This document shows, in pieces, positions 20,716-32,118 of a DNA stretch of 64,000 nucleotides. The notes below the pieces were generated by a model. The model made no database searches. It saw nothing but the letters and a program-made list of their open reading frames with translations, and had not been told where the DNA came from. Position numbers and translations under genes: made by a program. This DNA is from Cycas panzhihuaensis (taxonomy: Eukaryota; Cycadophyta), in assembly GCA_023213395.1 (NCBI GenBank), contig CM041465.1:95673741-95737740 (forward strand). Reading direction: 5' to 3'. Numbering within the stretch: position 1 is the first letter of the stretch; each line of letters opens with the position of its first letter.

Positions 20716-23328
20716 TGCCAACATTCACCATCACGTTACGCTTTCGAGCAGTGAGGCTCTACTGCCAAGGCGGTGTTTCCACCATCTGAGGAATGGACTC
20801 GAGACACATCGACGCAAGTTTATTCAGGTATATTTTCTTACCTTTTCTTGCCCATGCTTGATTGAGGTTATTTAGAGTAGGTTGCTTGACATATGCCTGC
20901 CTGCACGCATTGCTTTTCTACTTGCTCATAATGCATGTGCTTACGGCACACTATCAGCCTATGATGACTCATAGCGAGGGTATTCCTCAGCGAATGCTAC
21001 ACCCCGTATGGCGCACAGCCACCCACGTTGTCTCCACGGTCCCCCGGGATGTTTCTGTCAGTCTTATTTGCTCTCGTTACGACATGTTGCTTATGTTGAA
21101 GTCCTTCCTAAGTCTAATTTAATCCTTAGTTAGGACTCTTTGCATTATTTTGGGTACTTACCATTGCACAGGCATTCCCCATTGCTCTAGCTAATGTTTA
21201 GCCTTGATTTTTGCCCCAAAACCTAATGTTTCTGCTTATTTTTCTCTTTTTTTATTTCCAGTCTGATACCACTGTAAACTTAGCGGTACCACAGAGTTTG
21301 CCGCGGTACGACTGTTTCAAATTTAAAAAAAAGAGAACCACGCGTCAGTTTCCATTTTTTCACAAAACTACCACGTGGCATTGATTGATTCGAGTCGTCC
21401 TGACATCCCAAACGTTGACCTGTTGTGAACAGGGGGGATAAAGGAGATTTTGCTCCCTATTTTTCAGATCTTTTGGCCATTTTTTGAACTTCTAAGGAGA
21501 ATTTCTAACTTTCACACAAGAAAACACACAGAAGAAGAAAACTACATATATAGCAACTGGACAAAGGTGAAGTGGGCTACCATCAGCTGGACTTGCAGGG
21601 CCATTGCTGCCCCCTACTACTCTCCATAGCAAGTTCCATTCTTCTTTGCAGGTGCTCAAGGATCCAAGTGACTTTTTTACCCAAAAGCTGCTTCAAGAGC
21701 CAACCTCCAAGGCTCCAAACTTGCAAGGAGTTTCCTTCATCCATACTCTTGCAAGAATCACTCATGATTAATCCCTACATGTTTTTTATTACTGTTGTTC
21801 CTAGTGGCAAAGTGCATGCTTGATCTTCCCCATACAAGGTACTTCTTGTTTTTACTTGCAAATCCATTCCTTTTTTATTTCTTTTGCTTCTCAATGAATG
21901 TGATCCTAAGTAGCTACAGTTCTCCTCATAGTGTTACTCTAGATTAGTGATACCCTCCTGTTGCTTCTTCCTATGAGCCTCTCTATTTTCCTTAAACTAT
22001 CCCTTTCACTCTTTCCTTAGTTAGTCGGCATAAATGAGTATACACGAGGATTTGAGGGAGGTAGGTGGGGTTCCGTCCCCTATTGATGTCCTTCTCCCCA
22101 AGGGTTCCATCCCTTGTCCTCCTTCCCTTTGCCATCCGTGCTTTCTTAGGGAATGGGCTAAGGAAGTTTTGGGGATTTAGTTAGGGTGTTCCAATTAGCA
22201 TAGGCGCCCATCACTACGTCATTGCTTGGAGTCTCACCTATTGGTATTAGACCCTATGTAAACCCCAGTTTATTGCATCCTTCTTTTTCCTTGTTACGGA
22301 TTTGTTGCTTCGCTGCCTCATTGCCAACTAGTTTTCCTTCCCGAGTTCCGTGGAGGTCTCCCGTGGGTGAGTAAGCCATCCCGAGGCTATACTCCTTTCC
22401 CTTTCGAGTGTTTTCATGGTACATGGTAGTGAGAGCATTTCGTGTATGTTACATTTCGATGCTTAGCTTAGATCTTAGTTTCATTTGATTTTAGTTTACA
22501 TATATATATTCCTTGGTATATCGTGTGGCCTCTCTTCCAAGAGGAAGGTGTCCTTCTTATCCGTTTGCAGGACCGCATATTGGTGGAGCGATACATGGGA
22601 TAAGCCCATTGTAGGTTAGTTCCCCGCGTAGTGCATTTCTTTCTTTTGTTTCATGCTTTTTTTTTATTTCTTTCCATTTCATTTGCTCTTGCATGCTTAA
22701 GAGGAGGTAAGTAAACCCCTCTTCTATCGCTTCCGGCAACTACCGCTGACCGGCGTTACATGCACGGCAGACAAAGAAGGAAGGAGTGGGACTTATAGAG
22801 ATGAACTGCACCTCCATTTAAGCACCGGATCCAGGTATTACCCTTTGCTTCCTGTATATCTCCTTTTACATTGTTATCTTACATGCATTTACCTGAGTAG
22901 TTAGAAAATTGTAAAAGAATATAAAGGAAAAAGGGGAAAGTGCATTCTTTTTCACATTGTTTCTTGCTTTAGCTAGCATAGCTTAGCGTAGATAATTTGT
23001 TCGTGTCGCATCCAAGTTACCCTCATTGCGCCCTGTCTTGCATTTGCCTGCACATTAGTTAGTTGCCCTTCCCTTCGTTGCCTTCTCATTACCTTGAGAA
23101 GACACAATGCGCAAGGCATTCTCTCTCCTTCCCGGCCATTTAAAGGGTAGGAAGGCCTTGTTTTGCATGGCTACCTGGAAGCAACCAGGCACCTTGCAGT
23201 CCTGAATCCATGCTCCGGCGCACGGATGCCCTGCGAGGTGAGGTCCTCGTTACCTAGCTTAGTTAGCATAGTGTACTCTTATATCCTTTTGCTAGACGTA
23301 GGATCACTGCCCCGTAGCGAGTGTTTCA
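20716..23328 (+). repeat. LTR2 (3' LTR of copy B)
   Basis: Direct repeat of LTR1, about 2.61 kb, beginning TGCCAACATT and ending GTGTTTCA. It has two of the 20-bp units (21267-21306). In a segment of about 210 bp that I compared by eye (8660-8870 with 21578-21788) roughly a dozen positions differ from LTR1. It is followed without spacer by LTR3. Confidence 0.82.
21267..21306. repeat. two 20-bp units in LTR2
   Basis: Units 21267-21286 and 21287-21306, same motif as 8329-8388, one unit fewer. Confidence 0.75.
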
Positions 23329-26149
23329 CCAGCATTCACCATCACACCACACTTCCAAGCAGCGAGGCTCTGCTACCAAGGGGGCAGTATTTCCTGGCTA
23401 CCAGGAATGGATATGAATAGGTTGACTCAGGTGAGCTTAGGTATGTTTCTCCCTTTTCACTTGCATCATTCCGTTGGAAATGTTGACAGAAGCATTGCCT
23501 CTCTACATGACTGTTTGCTCCATTTTATGTGATTACTTTGCATTTTGTTGCCTATTCATGCTGCCTGTCATATCGTGAACCTATGACGACCTAGTAGGAC
23601 CTGCCTTTCCACAAGGTAGGCATCCCCATGGTACTATATGACCTTCTGTGTTGTCTCCATGCTGTCTCAATTCCCTTTTTTTGTCTATATAATCCATTCA
23701 TGCCTTGACCTTGAGCTTTTAATACCTCGTTCTAGGATTCTTTGCTCATTGATGCTTTGCTTGCCTCTGCCCAGTGCTTTCTAGACTGTCTCAACCCCCT
23801 AGACAGGAGGGCCAGCCCCTCCCAGGCCTGTTAAATCATCCTACAAAGCTCCCAGAGTCCAGAAATCTACCATTCTAGCTTTCTGGTCTCGCACCATTGT
23901 AAACTTAGTGGTACTACAAAGTTTACCACAGTACCATGAAGTTTGCCACCGTGCGACTATCATCTATTATTTTTTAAAATCTATTGTGGAAATTTTCTCT
24001 TTTTCCATGAAATTGCCACATGGTCTTGCATCTATCTCAGCACTATTCATGCTCTATTCATCCTTTTAGGGCTGGAGTGGGTATAAGTATTTATACCCTC
24101 ATCATTTTGATGGATTCTTAGGTCATTTTTTGCTCTCAAAGACAAGAACTTCTGCTACAACTTCTGCTCTTCCATCTCCTTCTGTCACAAGTGTTTTAGT
24201 AAGCCTACATTTCCTACAACCCCAGGCTAGGACACACCTACAACTCTTTGCTTCCATGGTGGAAAGCCTCTCTTTAGGTTCCATCAAGTGTTTTTGGTGC
24301 TAACTCCTCTATAACTCACCCATCAGTGCTCCTTTCATCTATCCGTTGGATTTGCCTCCTGCAAACCCCTACAGGGAGCCTCCTTCTTGCTGTTAGTAAG
24401 CCCAGGTTTGTTATGCATCCCCCCAATAGGTCTTACCAACTTTTTTCTCCCATTTTTTGGTGAGTTGCTCCTTGTTTGGACCCATTTCTTACTTTATTTA
24501 CTTGTTTCCTTCAGTTTTCACCATTAAAAAACTATCTTTCCATTATATCTTGCTTGTTGTTCCTTGGCTCTACCTTCCTTCCACTAGTTTTCTTCAAGAG
24601 AATAGCGAGAGAAGAGCCCTAAGGCTGGGTGAAGAGAGTAAGATGGGGCAACCCTCCTTTCAATCCTTCTCTCCAAGGGTAATCCCTTCCCACCTTCTCT
24701 TCTCTCATCCTATGTTTTTCTTGAGATTACTAGGAGAGTTTGAGCCCTAGGCCAGTGCTGGACTATCAACGTATGCAGCCATTTGTTGTGCTAATTCTAG
24801 GCCTGCTCGCCTTTCGTTTGGACCCCCATAAAGTCCCCTGTATTGTTGGGTATCCCTTGTCATCATTAGCAAGGGTTTGGGCACCAGATTATTGCCTATA
24901 GTAACTCCGCGTCCCGCTTACCTCGCAACACTTTATTACTTCTTTCCTTTGGTACCTTTGGCTATCCTTAGTGGCTTTTACCTGCTACCTTGCTGTGTTT
25001 GTGAGTCATGTAGAGATTTTAGCATAGGGTTAGCCATTCTAAGGCTTCCCTTGTACCATTTTTACTTAGTGTTTAGCCTTGTTTGAGAGGGAGTTTGTAG
25101 AATTTGTTGCAGCTATTATCTTTCTCTAATATTCTAACATTAATAGCACTTATATGCACTTGCATGTATATAGATTATTTCTTACAATCCCTTCTTGGAA
25201 GGGATAGGTTTGTGCATGTGCAGGTTACCGCGGTGCTCTTATAAGGTGTTAAGCACTTGAATCTGGGTAAGGTTTCTTTTATTTTGCTCTTTGCTTTCAC
25301 TTTTGTTTCCTTTCTTTTTTCCTTTCACAAGGGGAAGGTAAAGAAGCCCCTCCATAATCCGTGGGCTTGGTGAGGATGTGCGTGGCATGTGGATAAGGTC
25401 TCCTATCAGCCACTACCCTCCTGGGCACGTACTTCTTTCTCTTGTCGTCACTTTCCTTTTCACACTTTTAGTTGTGGTCTATGCATTAGTTAAATAGGTT
25501 AAATATAAAAGAGAAAAGGAAATTAACCTCTTTACTCGCATTTATATATTTGTACTTTACACACCACATTCACTTGAGAAAAGGACTTTAGGAGATTTTC
25601 CCTTCGCCTTTTCCTCAGCTTGTAAACCTAATCCTCGCCCCTTTTGGTTTGTCTTTGTTTAATTTTATTTGCTTGCACATGCTATATCACCCTTGCCTTC
25701 TTGTTTGAACCATTAAGGGAGATTTTAGGATTACTATCTACTCCCACTCCCTTCTCCCCTTCTTAGTTCTATTTGCTTGGCTAAATAACTGAGAAGATCC
25801 TAGCTGCACCGTAGGATATTACTTACCTTGCTCCCACTTGTTTCCCTCCATCATAGGGAAACCCTTGAGGATCCTCTTCCTCTCCTTCCATCCATCCAAG
25901 GGTGGGAGGAATTTCCTTCTAAGCCTATCTAGGCTACCTCTCTCACTTCCCCCCTTTCTCTCTGAGGTGGATAACCACTCTTAAGTAGTTGGGTATCATC
26001 CGCAGGTCTCGAACTCGCGCTCCGGTGTACCGGGTGCCCTACATGGTACTCACTTTGCTTGTAGGTTTCTATCTACATCCCTGATATCGTTATCAATCAT
26101 CCTCACTATTCCTACTCAGTTAAGTGACTATCTCATAAACGTACATCTA
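23329..26149 (+). repeat. LTR3, diverged third LTR of the same gypsy family
   Basis: From CCAGCATTCACCATCAC at 23329 the sequence realigns to the start of LTR2 (20718 on): AGCAG-GAGGCTCT near 23355, the 20-bp units at 23892, the AGAGGAAGG-type block near 25190 and the CGCTCCGGTGTACCGGGTGCCC block near 26020 all keep LTR2 order. Divergence is much higher than between LTR1 and LTR2. The 3' end is weak and is cut by the truncated copia element at about 26150. Small frames inside (for example 24457-24750) are not conserved in LTR1 or LTR2. Confidence 0.72.
23892..23951. repeat. three 20-bp units in LTR3
   Basis: Units 23892-23911, 23912-23931 and 23932-23951 carry the AAACTTAG / AAGTTTACC / AAGTTTGCC variants of the LTR repeat. 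Confidence 0.7.
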
Positions 26150-26431
26150 ACATCCAAGGCTTGAATCTCAACCATAGAATCTAGGGTATTTGTATCAAAT
26201 GACCATGATTCTCTTTACATTTTAATAAGGTTTACAAGGCTAATTTTTTTGGTCAAGGGCTATCACCCCTAAACCCCATCTTAACAAGGGGCGTTCCACC
26301 ACCCCTGCACCCCCCGGCCAAGTGGGGTTCCCACCCCGCTTGGAACCCCTTGAGAAAGATTAGGAGGGGAAACTACACTGAAAACATGCCAAAATTTTAG
26401 CCTTAAATGATTGTTATCACAATACCCAATA
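26150..26431 (-). repeat. 3' LTR of element C (truncated)
   Basis: It aligns with 30840-31105. On the minus strand it starts TATTGGG where the 5' LTR has TGTTAGG. It stops at CATCCAAGGC near 26150. Confidence 0.8.
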
Positions 26432-26441
26432 ATCTCCACAT
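26432..26441 (-). other. polypurine tract of element C
   Basis: The minus strand reads TGTGGAGAT directly before the LTR start, the short purine tract expected for second-strand priming. Confidence 0.5.
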
Positions 26442-26479
26442 TGACAACAATTTACCTGCTAACTTTCCTAGACCCTTTA

Positions 26480-27271
26480 TCATCTTTTCTGCAAGCCAAA
26501 AAAAGTCAAATACCATTTGAAGTTCTCTACTGGTACTAGTTTTGTGAATATATCAGCATAATTCTGATTAGTGTGAATCTTTCCAAGTGCCACTCCACCT
26601 GCTTCCACAACCTGTCTAACAAAATAGTACTTAAGAGCAATATGCTTTGTTCTACTGTGATAAGCTGGATTCTTGGCTAAGTAAATAACACTTTGACTAT
26701 CACAAAATACCTTTACATTTTCCTGTCTCCTTCTAAGCTCAAGCAATAGACCCTATAACTAGATTGCTTCTTTATAAGCATGTGTTATAGCAACATATTC
26801 AGCTTCTGTGGTTGACAATGCAATTATGCTCTACAATTTAGACATCCAACTAACTGGACCATTTGTAAGAGTAAAAACATAACCTGAAGTAGACCTTCTT
26901 TTGTCTAAATCTCCTATAAAGTCTGAATCAACATATCCAAAAATGTGATTACCTATACCTCCAAAGATGATGTAGTAGTTACTCATGCCTCTCAAATACT
27001 GAAGTACCAATTTCACTGTAGCCTAATCTTCCTTTCCTAGATTTACCATAAACCTACTAACTATACTGACTGCATGTGAAATATTAGGTCTTATACATAC
27101 CATGGCATATATCAAACTTCCTATTGCATTGGCATAAGGCACACGAGATATATAAGCGTTTTCTTCTTTACTACTAGGACTTATATTCAAAGAAAGCTTG
27201 AAGTGGGAAGCCAATGGGATACTCATTAGTTTCACATTTGCCATACCAAACCTGGTTAGCACCTTCTCCAC
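26480..27271 (-). pseudogene. rnh: copia RNase H (and end of RT), element C
   Basis: Read downward: EKVLTRFGMANVKLMSIPL and GSLIYAMVCIRPNISHAVS (27271-27023), LQYLRGMSNY and DSDFIGDLDKRRSTSGYVF (27016-26831), then VFCDSQSVIYLAKNPAYHSR, THIALKYYFVRQVVE and NYADIFTKLVPVENFKWYL (26746-26480). These are the standard C-terminal copia Pol blocks. A stop and frame breaks separate the three pieces; the SWMSKLQ-to-AEY portion near 26800 is damaged. Confidence 0.85.
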
Positions 27272-27337
27272 ATATTTTTGTTGTGATAACTATAGCTTAC
27301 CATTTTTCCTGTCTCTGTGTATCTCCATGCCTAAGAT

Positions 27338-27958
27338 TTATTTTGCAACTCCTAGATCCTTTATATCAAAAGTCCTGGCCAATTGAGCCTTTAGCTTATT
27401 GATTTCTTCCATGCTCTTGCTTGCAACTAGCATGTCATCAACATATAATACCAAGACAATGAATAAGCCATTGTCCATAAATTTAAAGTAAACACAATGA
27501 TCATACTCACTTCTTTTGAAATTTAGGCTCTCCATGAAGGTATCAAACTTCTTGTACCACTGCTTGGGTGATTACTTCAGGCCATACAATGATTTCCTGA
27601 GCCTACAAACAAGTCTTTTCCTGCCATCTTATACAAACCCTTCTAATTGATCCATATAGATCTCTTTATCTAAATCTCCATATAGAAAAGTTATTTTTAC
27701 ATCTAACTGCTCCAACTCCAAATCGAGAGAAACTACCAATGCTAATAACACTTGAATTAAAACAAGTTTGACAACTGGTAAAAAGATCTCATGAAAATCA
27801 ATACCTGCTTTATGTGCAAAACCTTTAGCCACCAGTCTTACCCTGTATTTATCAACCTTTCTATCAACATCTGTTTTCTTTTTGAAAACCCACATGCAAC
27901 CAAAAGTCTTCCTGTCATGTGGAAGTTCTACCAAGTGCCATGAATTAATTTTCTTCAA
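27338..27958 (-). pseudogene. pol: copia reverse transcriptase, element C
   Basis: It begins with KINSWHLVELPHDRKTFGCM (about 27955) and KYRVRLVAKGFAHKAGIDFHE, then VKLVLIQVLLALV and FLYGDLDKEIYMDQLEGF. After a gap at 27629-27540 it continues with FKRSEYDHCVYF and the catalytic YVDDMLVA at about 27440. The catalytic box is intact, but stops at several places abolish the frame. Confidence 0.87.
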
Positions 27959-28123
27959 AGAATCTATCTCTTCCTACATAGCCTTTTCCCACTTCTCACT
28001 ATGGATATCATCTACTACTTATTGATAACATGTGGGCTCACCATCATTAGAAACCAAAGTAATAGAAATAAAAGGGTTGTACCTGTCAAGTAGATGACTA
28101 ACTCGTATAGATCTTCTAACTAT

Positions 28124-28920
28124 TTATAGAGGAGTATCCAAATACTCCTGTGAATCTACTGCTGATTCATCTTTAGAAAGATCTTCATGCTCTTCTAATT
28201 CCACAGATGGATGCATTTCAAACTTGACTTGTTGATGTTCAGCTTGTTGCTCTTGTCTCATTTCAACTTCTCTATTATTTAATTTTATAAGGGGAGATTT
28301 ATCAAATATGACATCTCTGTTAATGGTGATTTTATGCGTAGTAGGATCCCATAACCTGTATCCCTTTACACCATCCTTATCATCATAACCAACAAATATA
28401 TATCTCTTGGATTTTGGGTCTAACTTTGAACGTTTACTTTTGTCAATCCATGCATAAGCATCACAACCAAAAACTTTTAAATTTGAATAATCACATGGAT
28501 GTCTAGTCCATACCTCTTCAAGAATCTTGTAATCTATTGTAAGTGATGGTGACTTGTTTACCAGATAGCAAGTTATTTGAACAACTTTTGCCCACAAGCC
28601 CTACTCCACTCCTGCATTACTTAGCATTCTTCTTTCTCTTTCTAAGAGTGTCTTATTCATGCATTCTGTAATGCCATTTTGCTGTGGGTATAGCTAGTGG
28701 TCTTGTGTCTTTTGATCCCAACTTCTTTACAATAGTTCTCAAACTCCAAGGAGTTGAACTCACCTCCATTGTCAGTTCTTAAATATTTGGTTGTCTTACC
28801 AGCACTATTCTCAACTATAGCCTTGAACTGCTTAAACACACTGAACACTTCAGATTTCCTTTTCATAAAATAAATCCATACCTTCCTGGAGTAATCATCT
28901 ATAAATGTGACATAATACAA
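28124..28920 (-). pseudogene. int: copia integrase, element C
   Basis: The catalytic core at 28920-28657 has YVTFIDDYSRKVWIYFMK (Asp) and LRTDNGGEFNSLEF (Asp). The HSKMALQNA stretch is where the PQQNGVAER-type Glu block should be, and is degraded. The C-terminal part at 28597-28124 has the conserved VWTRHPCDYSNLKVFGCDAY and KSKRYIFVGY copia motifs, then an acidic linker. Confidence 0.85.
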
Positions 28921-29026
28921 TGATCCTCCATAAGATATTTTAGGGGTTGGTCCCCATACATATGAATGTATGTAATCTAGAACACCTTTACTAGTGTGAC
29001 TCCCTACTTTAACACTTGAGTCTATA

Positions 29027-29584
29027 CTACTTTCTAAAAATATAATGTTTACAGAAAGCCAAATCTAAAAGTTGTAAGTTAGGAAACAACTTACTGTTTA
29101 TCAGCACCTTAAGTCCTTTCTTACTCATGTATCCAAGTCTCTGATACCATAACTGAGCTAGATCTTCTGCAGTCTTTGATGCTATAGCTGCTTGGATGAC
29201 ATTTGTACTTCCCACTAAAATGTAAAGATTTCCTTTCTTTAAGGCTTTCATAACAACCAAGGTGCCCTTTGATACCTTAAGGACTCCTTCATGACCTGTA
29301 TGCTTAAAATCACCTGAATCTAATTCACCCAAGGAAATCAGATTCCTTCTCAAATCAAGTACATGTCTAACCTCAGTTAATATTATAGCTACCCCATCAA
29401 ACATCTTAATTCTAGTGCTACCAATGCCCACTGTCTTACAAGAAACTTCATTTCCCATAAGCACATCACCACCATCAAGTGGTTGGTATGATGAGAACCA
29501 ACTTTTATGTGGACACATGTGGTGTGAAGCACCTGAATCTAATAACCAATCATAGTGATAATGAGAAACATTACAAGCGACCAA
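29027..29584 (-). pseudogene. pro: copia protease and pre-integrase domain, element C
   Basis: WLLDSGASHHMCPHKSWF near the start (about 29555) is the copia aspartic protease active site, intact as DSGA. The region then runs through VGIGSTRIKMFDG and VRHVLDLRRNLISLGELDS. It ends with LWYQRLGYMSKKGL (GAG-pre-integrase; the first His of the usual LWHxRLGH zinc site reads Tyr) and LDLAFCKHYIFRK. Confidence 0.87.
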
Positions 29585-29619
29585 GACATCATCATCTATA
29601 CCTTAATTTGAGTCCACCT

Positions 29620-30406
29620 AATTTACCTCCTTGGTAGGATCTTTCTTTTTCTGGAACTCCTTCCTTTTATAACAATCCTTCTTGAGGTGACCAGTCTTAT
29701 TATAATGTTAATACCTGAGCTTACTCTTTTTGCTCTTTGACTTGGACCTCGATGTATCCCTGGAGTTTTATCCTCTCTTAAACGTTCTACCCCTTACTGT
29801 CATGGCTTCTGGTGTGGAGGTTTTAAAACTAGATTTCCTCTACACTTTTTCCATTAGTAAAGCACTCATAACAGAATCATAATCCAATACATCTATAGTG
29901 CTAAAACTAATTGAGATGACAATATTATCCTAGGATTTAGGTAATGAGCAAAACAAGGTAACAACCTTATCCTCATCCTCAATTTTAACATTGATACTAA
30001 TCAATAGATAAATAAGAGTATTAAAAATATTTAAATAGTCAGTAATTTGTATACCTTCCTTCATCCGTAATGAGTACAGTTGTCTCTTCAGGTAGATTCG
30101 ATTCATTACTGATTTAGTTATATATAGGCCTTCCAACTAGGTCCATAATCCTGTTGCTGTCTCTTCCCCTGTGATGTTAAATAAAACTTCATCTGCCAAG
30201 CACAATCGTATTGTGCTAAGTGCCTTTTTATCTAAGTCATCCTAATCATCATCATCCATCCCTACGAGTTTCTTCTATTTACCTACAAGGGCTTTGTACA
30301 AACCCTACTGTATAAGAATATCATGTGCTTTTAGCTTCCACAACTCGAAGTTGTTCTTGCCATTAAATTTCTCCACCTTGAATTTTGCACCTACTAGTTT
30401 CACCAT
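29620..30406 (-). pseudogene. gag: copia gag, element C
   Basis: The ATG at 30406 starts VKLVGAKFKVEKFNGKNNF. The UBN2-type gag block ITKSVMNRIYLKRQLYSLRM and CSLPKS lies at 30136-29930. A zinc knuckle at about 29720-29665 reads Y-x2-Y-NKTGHLKKDC, with two Cys replaced by Tyr or lost to a stop, so it could not bind zinc normally. Confidence 0.8.
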
Positions 30407-30464
30407 TTTGGTGTAGAAAAGCTGACACCAAAACCTTCACAGACTTGCTGCAAAACAAAAGTGG

Positions 30465-30475
30465 TTCTGATACCA
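30465..30475 (-). other. primer-binding site of element C (initiator tRNA-Met)
   Basis: The minus strand reads TGGTATCAGAA two bases after the 5' LTR end. TGGTATCAGAGC is the usual copia site complementary to initiator tRNA-Met. Confidence 0.9.
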
Positions 30476-30477
30476 CT

Positions 30478-31105
30478 TGTTGAGAATACAAGGTCCTAAA
30501 CTTTAAACCACCATAAGATCTGAACTATTTTACAACTAGTTACAGGAATCAAAACTAAGATTGAACATGCAAGTTCTAAAATTAGAGATAATACAATAAC
30601 ATCAATATACAAGCTAAACATCACATATACACCTAATATAACGTGGTAAAACCCTAGCAGTTGCTAGGGAAACATCCACACAGGAAAGGTATCGATCTTT
30701 ATTATTGTAGAATAGAGAACATAGTACATCTTAGTAGTAAAGTGCTCTTAGGAATAATAACCAACCACCACCCTCATCATAGTATATTACATTACATACA
30801 ACATAATAAGAAAAGCCCTAAAACGAGCTACATGAGAGGGACATCCAAGGCATGAGTCTCAATTGTAGAATTTAGGGTATTTGTATCAAACGACCTTGAT
30901 TCTCTTTATATTTTAATAAGGTTTACAAGGCTAATTTTTTAGGTCAGGGGTTATCACCCCTGAACCCCCTCTTAGCGGGGGGCGTTCCACCACCCCTGCA
31001 TCCCCCAGCCCCTTTGGAACCCCCCGAGAAAGATTAGTAGGGGAAAATGCACCAAAAACATGCCAAAATTTTAGCCTTAAATAATTGTTGTCATAATACC
31101 TAACA
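30478..31105 (-). repeat. 5' LTR of element C
   Basis: 628 bp; on the minus strand TGTTAGG ... CAACA. The 30840-31105 part matches the truncated 3' LTR. The short frame 30661-30855 inside it is not a gene. Confidence 0.85.
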
Positions 31106-31675
31106 ATCTTTAGTAATTAGAATCAGGTCAATTAGAACTCTGTAGAATTTTTGGTAAATCTTTAAAGTTCAGTAAGTAGATTTTATTTCTATAAAAATTT
31201 TAGCTTGCTAATATCTCATCAACACATGCTACCATATATAATTTCCATCATTTTTTTATCATGAGGATCTGAATATTGGTAAGGTGAGAGCATATAATGA
31301 TGGATATTTTAAATGTATCCAAATTATTTTAAGAAAGTGAGTAAAATTTCTCCTTATAAGCATTCTTCTAAAAGTTAAAAAGAATTTGGTAGCATTTCCC
31401 CTTGTTTAATGGATAAAAAGAGGAAAAAGAAAAGAAGAATAAAATAGTATAAATGGCTACCAAAGGATTGGAATCCTTGGGCCTTACAACTCCTTGTATT
31501 ATGCTTCCAAACCTATAAAAGAGAGAGGGAAAGTAAACAATACTAAATATGCTATAATAAAAACTTAAAAAATTTTCTAAATCTACTTTCATAATCTCCT
31601 TCACCACATGGATTATACAGGAGAAGGAAGTGATGGCTCTATTACAAGTACAAGTAAGGAATATGAAGGAAGTAA
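31106..31675 (-). other. leader of a further copia element (F), rest lost
   Basis: Non-coding AT-rich sequence downstream (minus strand) of the primer site at 31676-31687. The rest of F is absent; element C begins here, so C either inserted into F or a deletion joined them. Confidence 0.5.
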
Positions 31676-31687
31676 GCTCTAATACCA
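31676..31687 (-). other. primer-binding site of element F
   Basis: The minus strand reads TGGTATTAGAGC, one change from the initiator-Met site, two bases from the LTR. Confidence 0.85.
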
Positions 31688-31689
31688 CA

Positions 31690-31959
31690 TGAAAAGAGTA
31701 GATCTATCCTTCATCTCCACACACTAAACACAAAGGTAAATATGAGAGCAAGAGAGACTTAAGAGAAAGAGAGTAGCTCTCATAAAATGAGGAGGTAAGA
31801 ATGTGTCTCTTCCATTGAGCTTTTACTTTTATATTGAGAGAGGGAGCATTAGAGTTAGGTAAAGTTCATTTCACTTAAGTGATCTAATTTAAAGTTCACT
31901 TAAGACCCTTTTAGAAATGATCAACAAATATAATGACCTTGTCACATTAACCTGTTTCA
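31690..31959 (-). repeat. 5' LTR of element F
   Basis: 270 bp, plus-strand ends TGAAAAGAG and CCTGTTTCA. It resembles the D-family LTRs in layout (TGAGAGAGGGAGCATTAG here, TGAGGGTGAGCATTAGG in D). The minus strand carries a good TATA box, ATATAAAAG, at about 31830-31840. No partner LTR is in the window. Confidence 0.75.
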
Positions 31960-32069
31960 CTACTCTTATTATAATATCTTGTATTTTATTTAAGAAGCTA
32001 ATGAACCATATATAAGAAATACATATGAGTTAATCAATGATTATAATAATTAGTCACCTATTTATTTTA

Positions 32070-32118
<49 letters not shown>

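Larger units (their letters stand above)
7826..23328 (+). mobile_element. Ty3/gypsy Tat-type element, copy B (full length, decayed)
   Basis: Two long direct repeats (7826-10410 and 20716-23328) flank an internal region carrying gag, protease, RT, RNase H, integrase, an antisense PMD-like ORF and a truncated aRNH. The total length is about 15.5 kb, large for gypsy but in the range of Tat-type elements. No target-site duplication is seen (TGTGT on the left, CCAGC on the right), as expected if the element sits in a tandem array formed by recombination and not by simple insertion. The polyprotein frame (frame 1) runs from 10684 to about 16510 with about fifteen stops, then shifts once to frame 3 until 17252. 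Confidence 0.85.
26150..31105 (-). mobile_element. Ty1/copia Tork-like element C
   Basis: Order on the minus strand: 5' LTR (31105-30478), primer site, gag, protease, integrase, RT, RNase H, polypurine tract, 3' LTR (26431 to 26150, truncated). The wording of the domains (YDWLLDSGASHHM, LWYQRLGYMSKKGL, NLKVFGCDAYAW) is that of the TNT1/Tork group. The 3' LTR keeps only the first 280 bp or so; the remainder, present in the 5' LTR, is gone where it meets LTR3. Confidence 0.87.

Noticed and set aside
20407-20754. Open reading frame with long Ile-Tyr run
   Set aside because: It is a translation of the (TA)n microsatellite and its flanks, with no conservation in copy A.
26000-31105. Element C as a recently active copy because its YVDD and DSGA boxes are intact
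   Set aside because: Stops and frame breaks in every domain and the truncated 3' LTR exclude activity.
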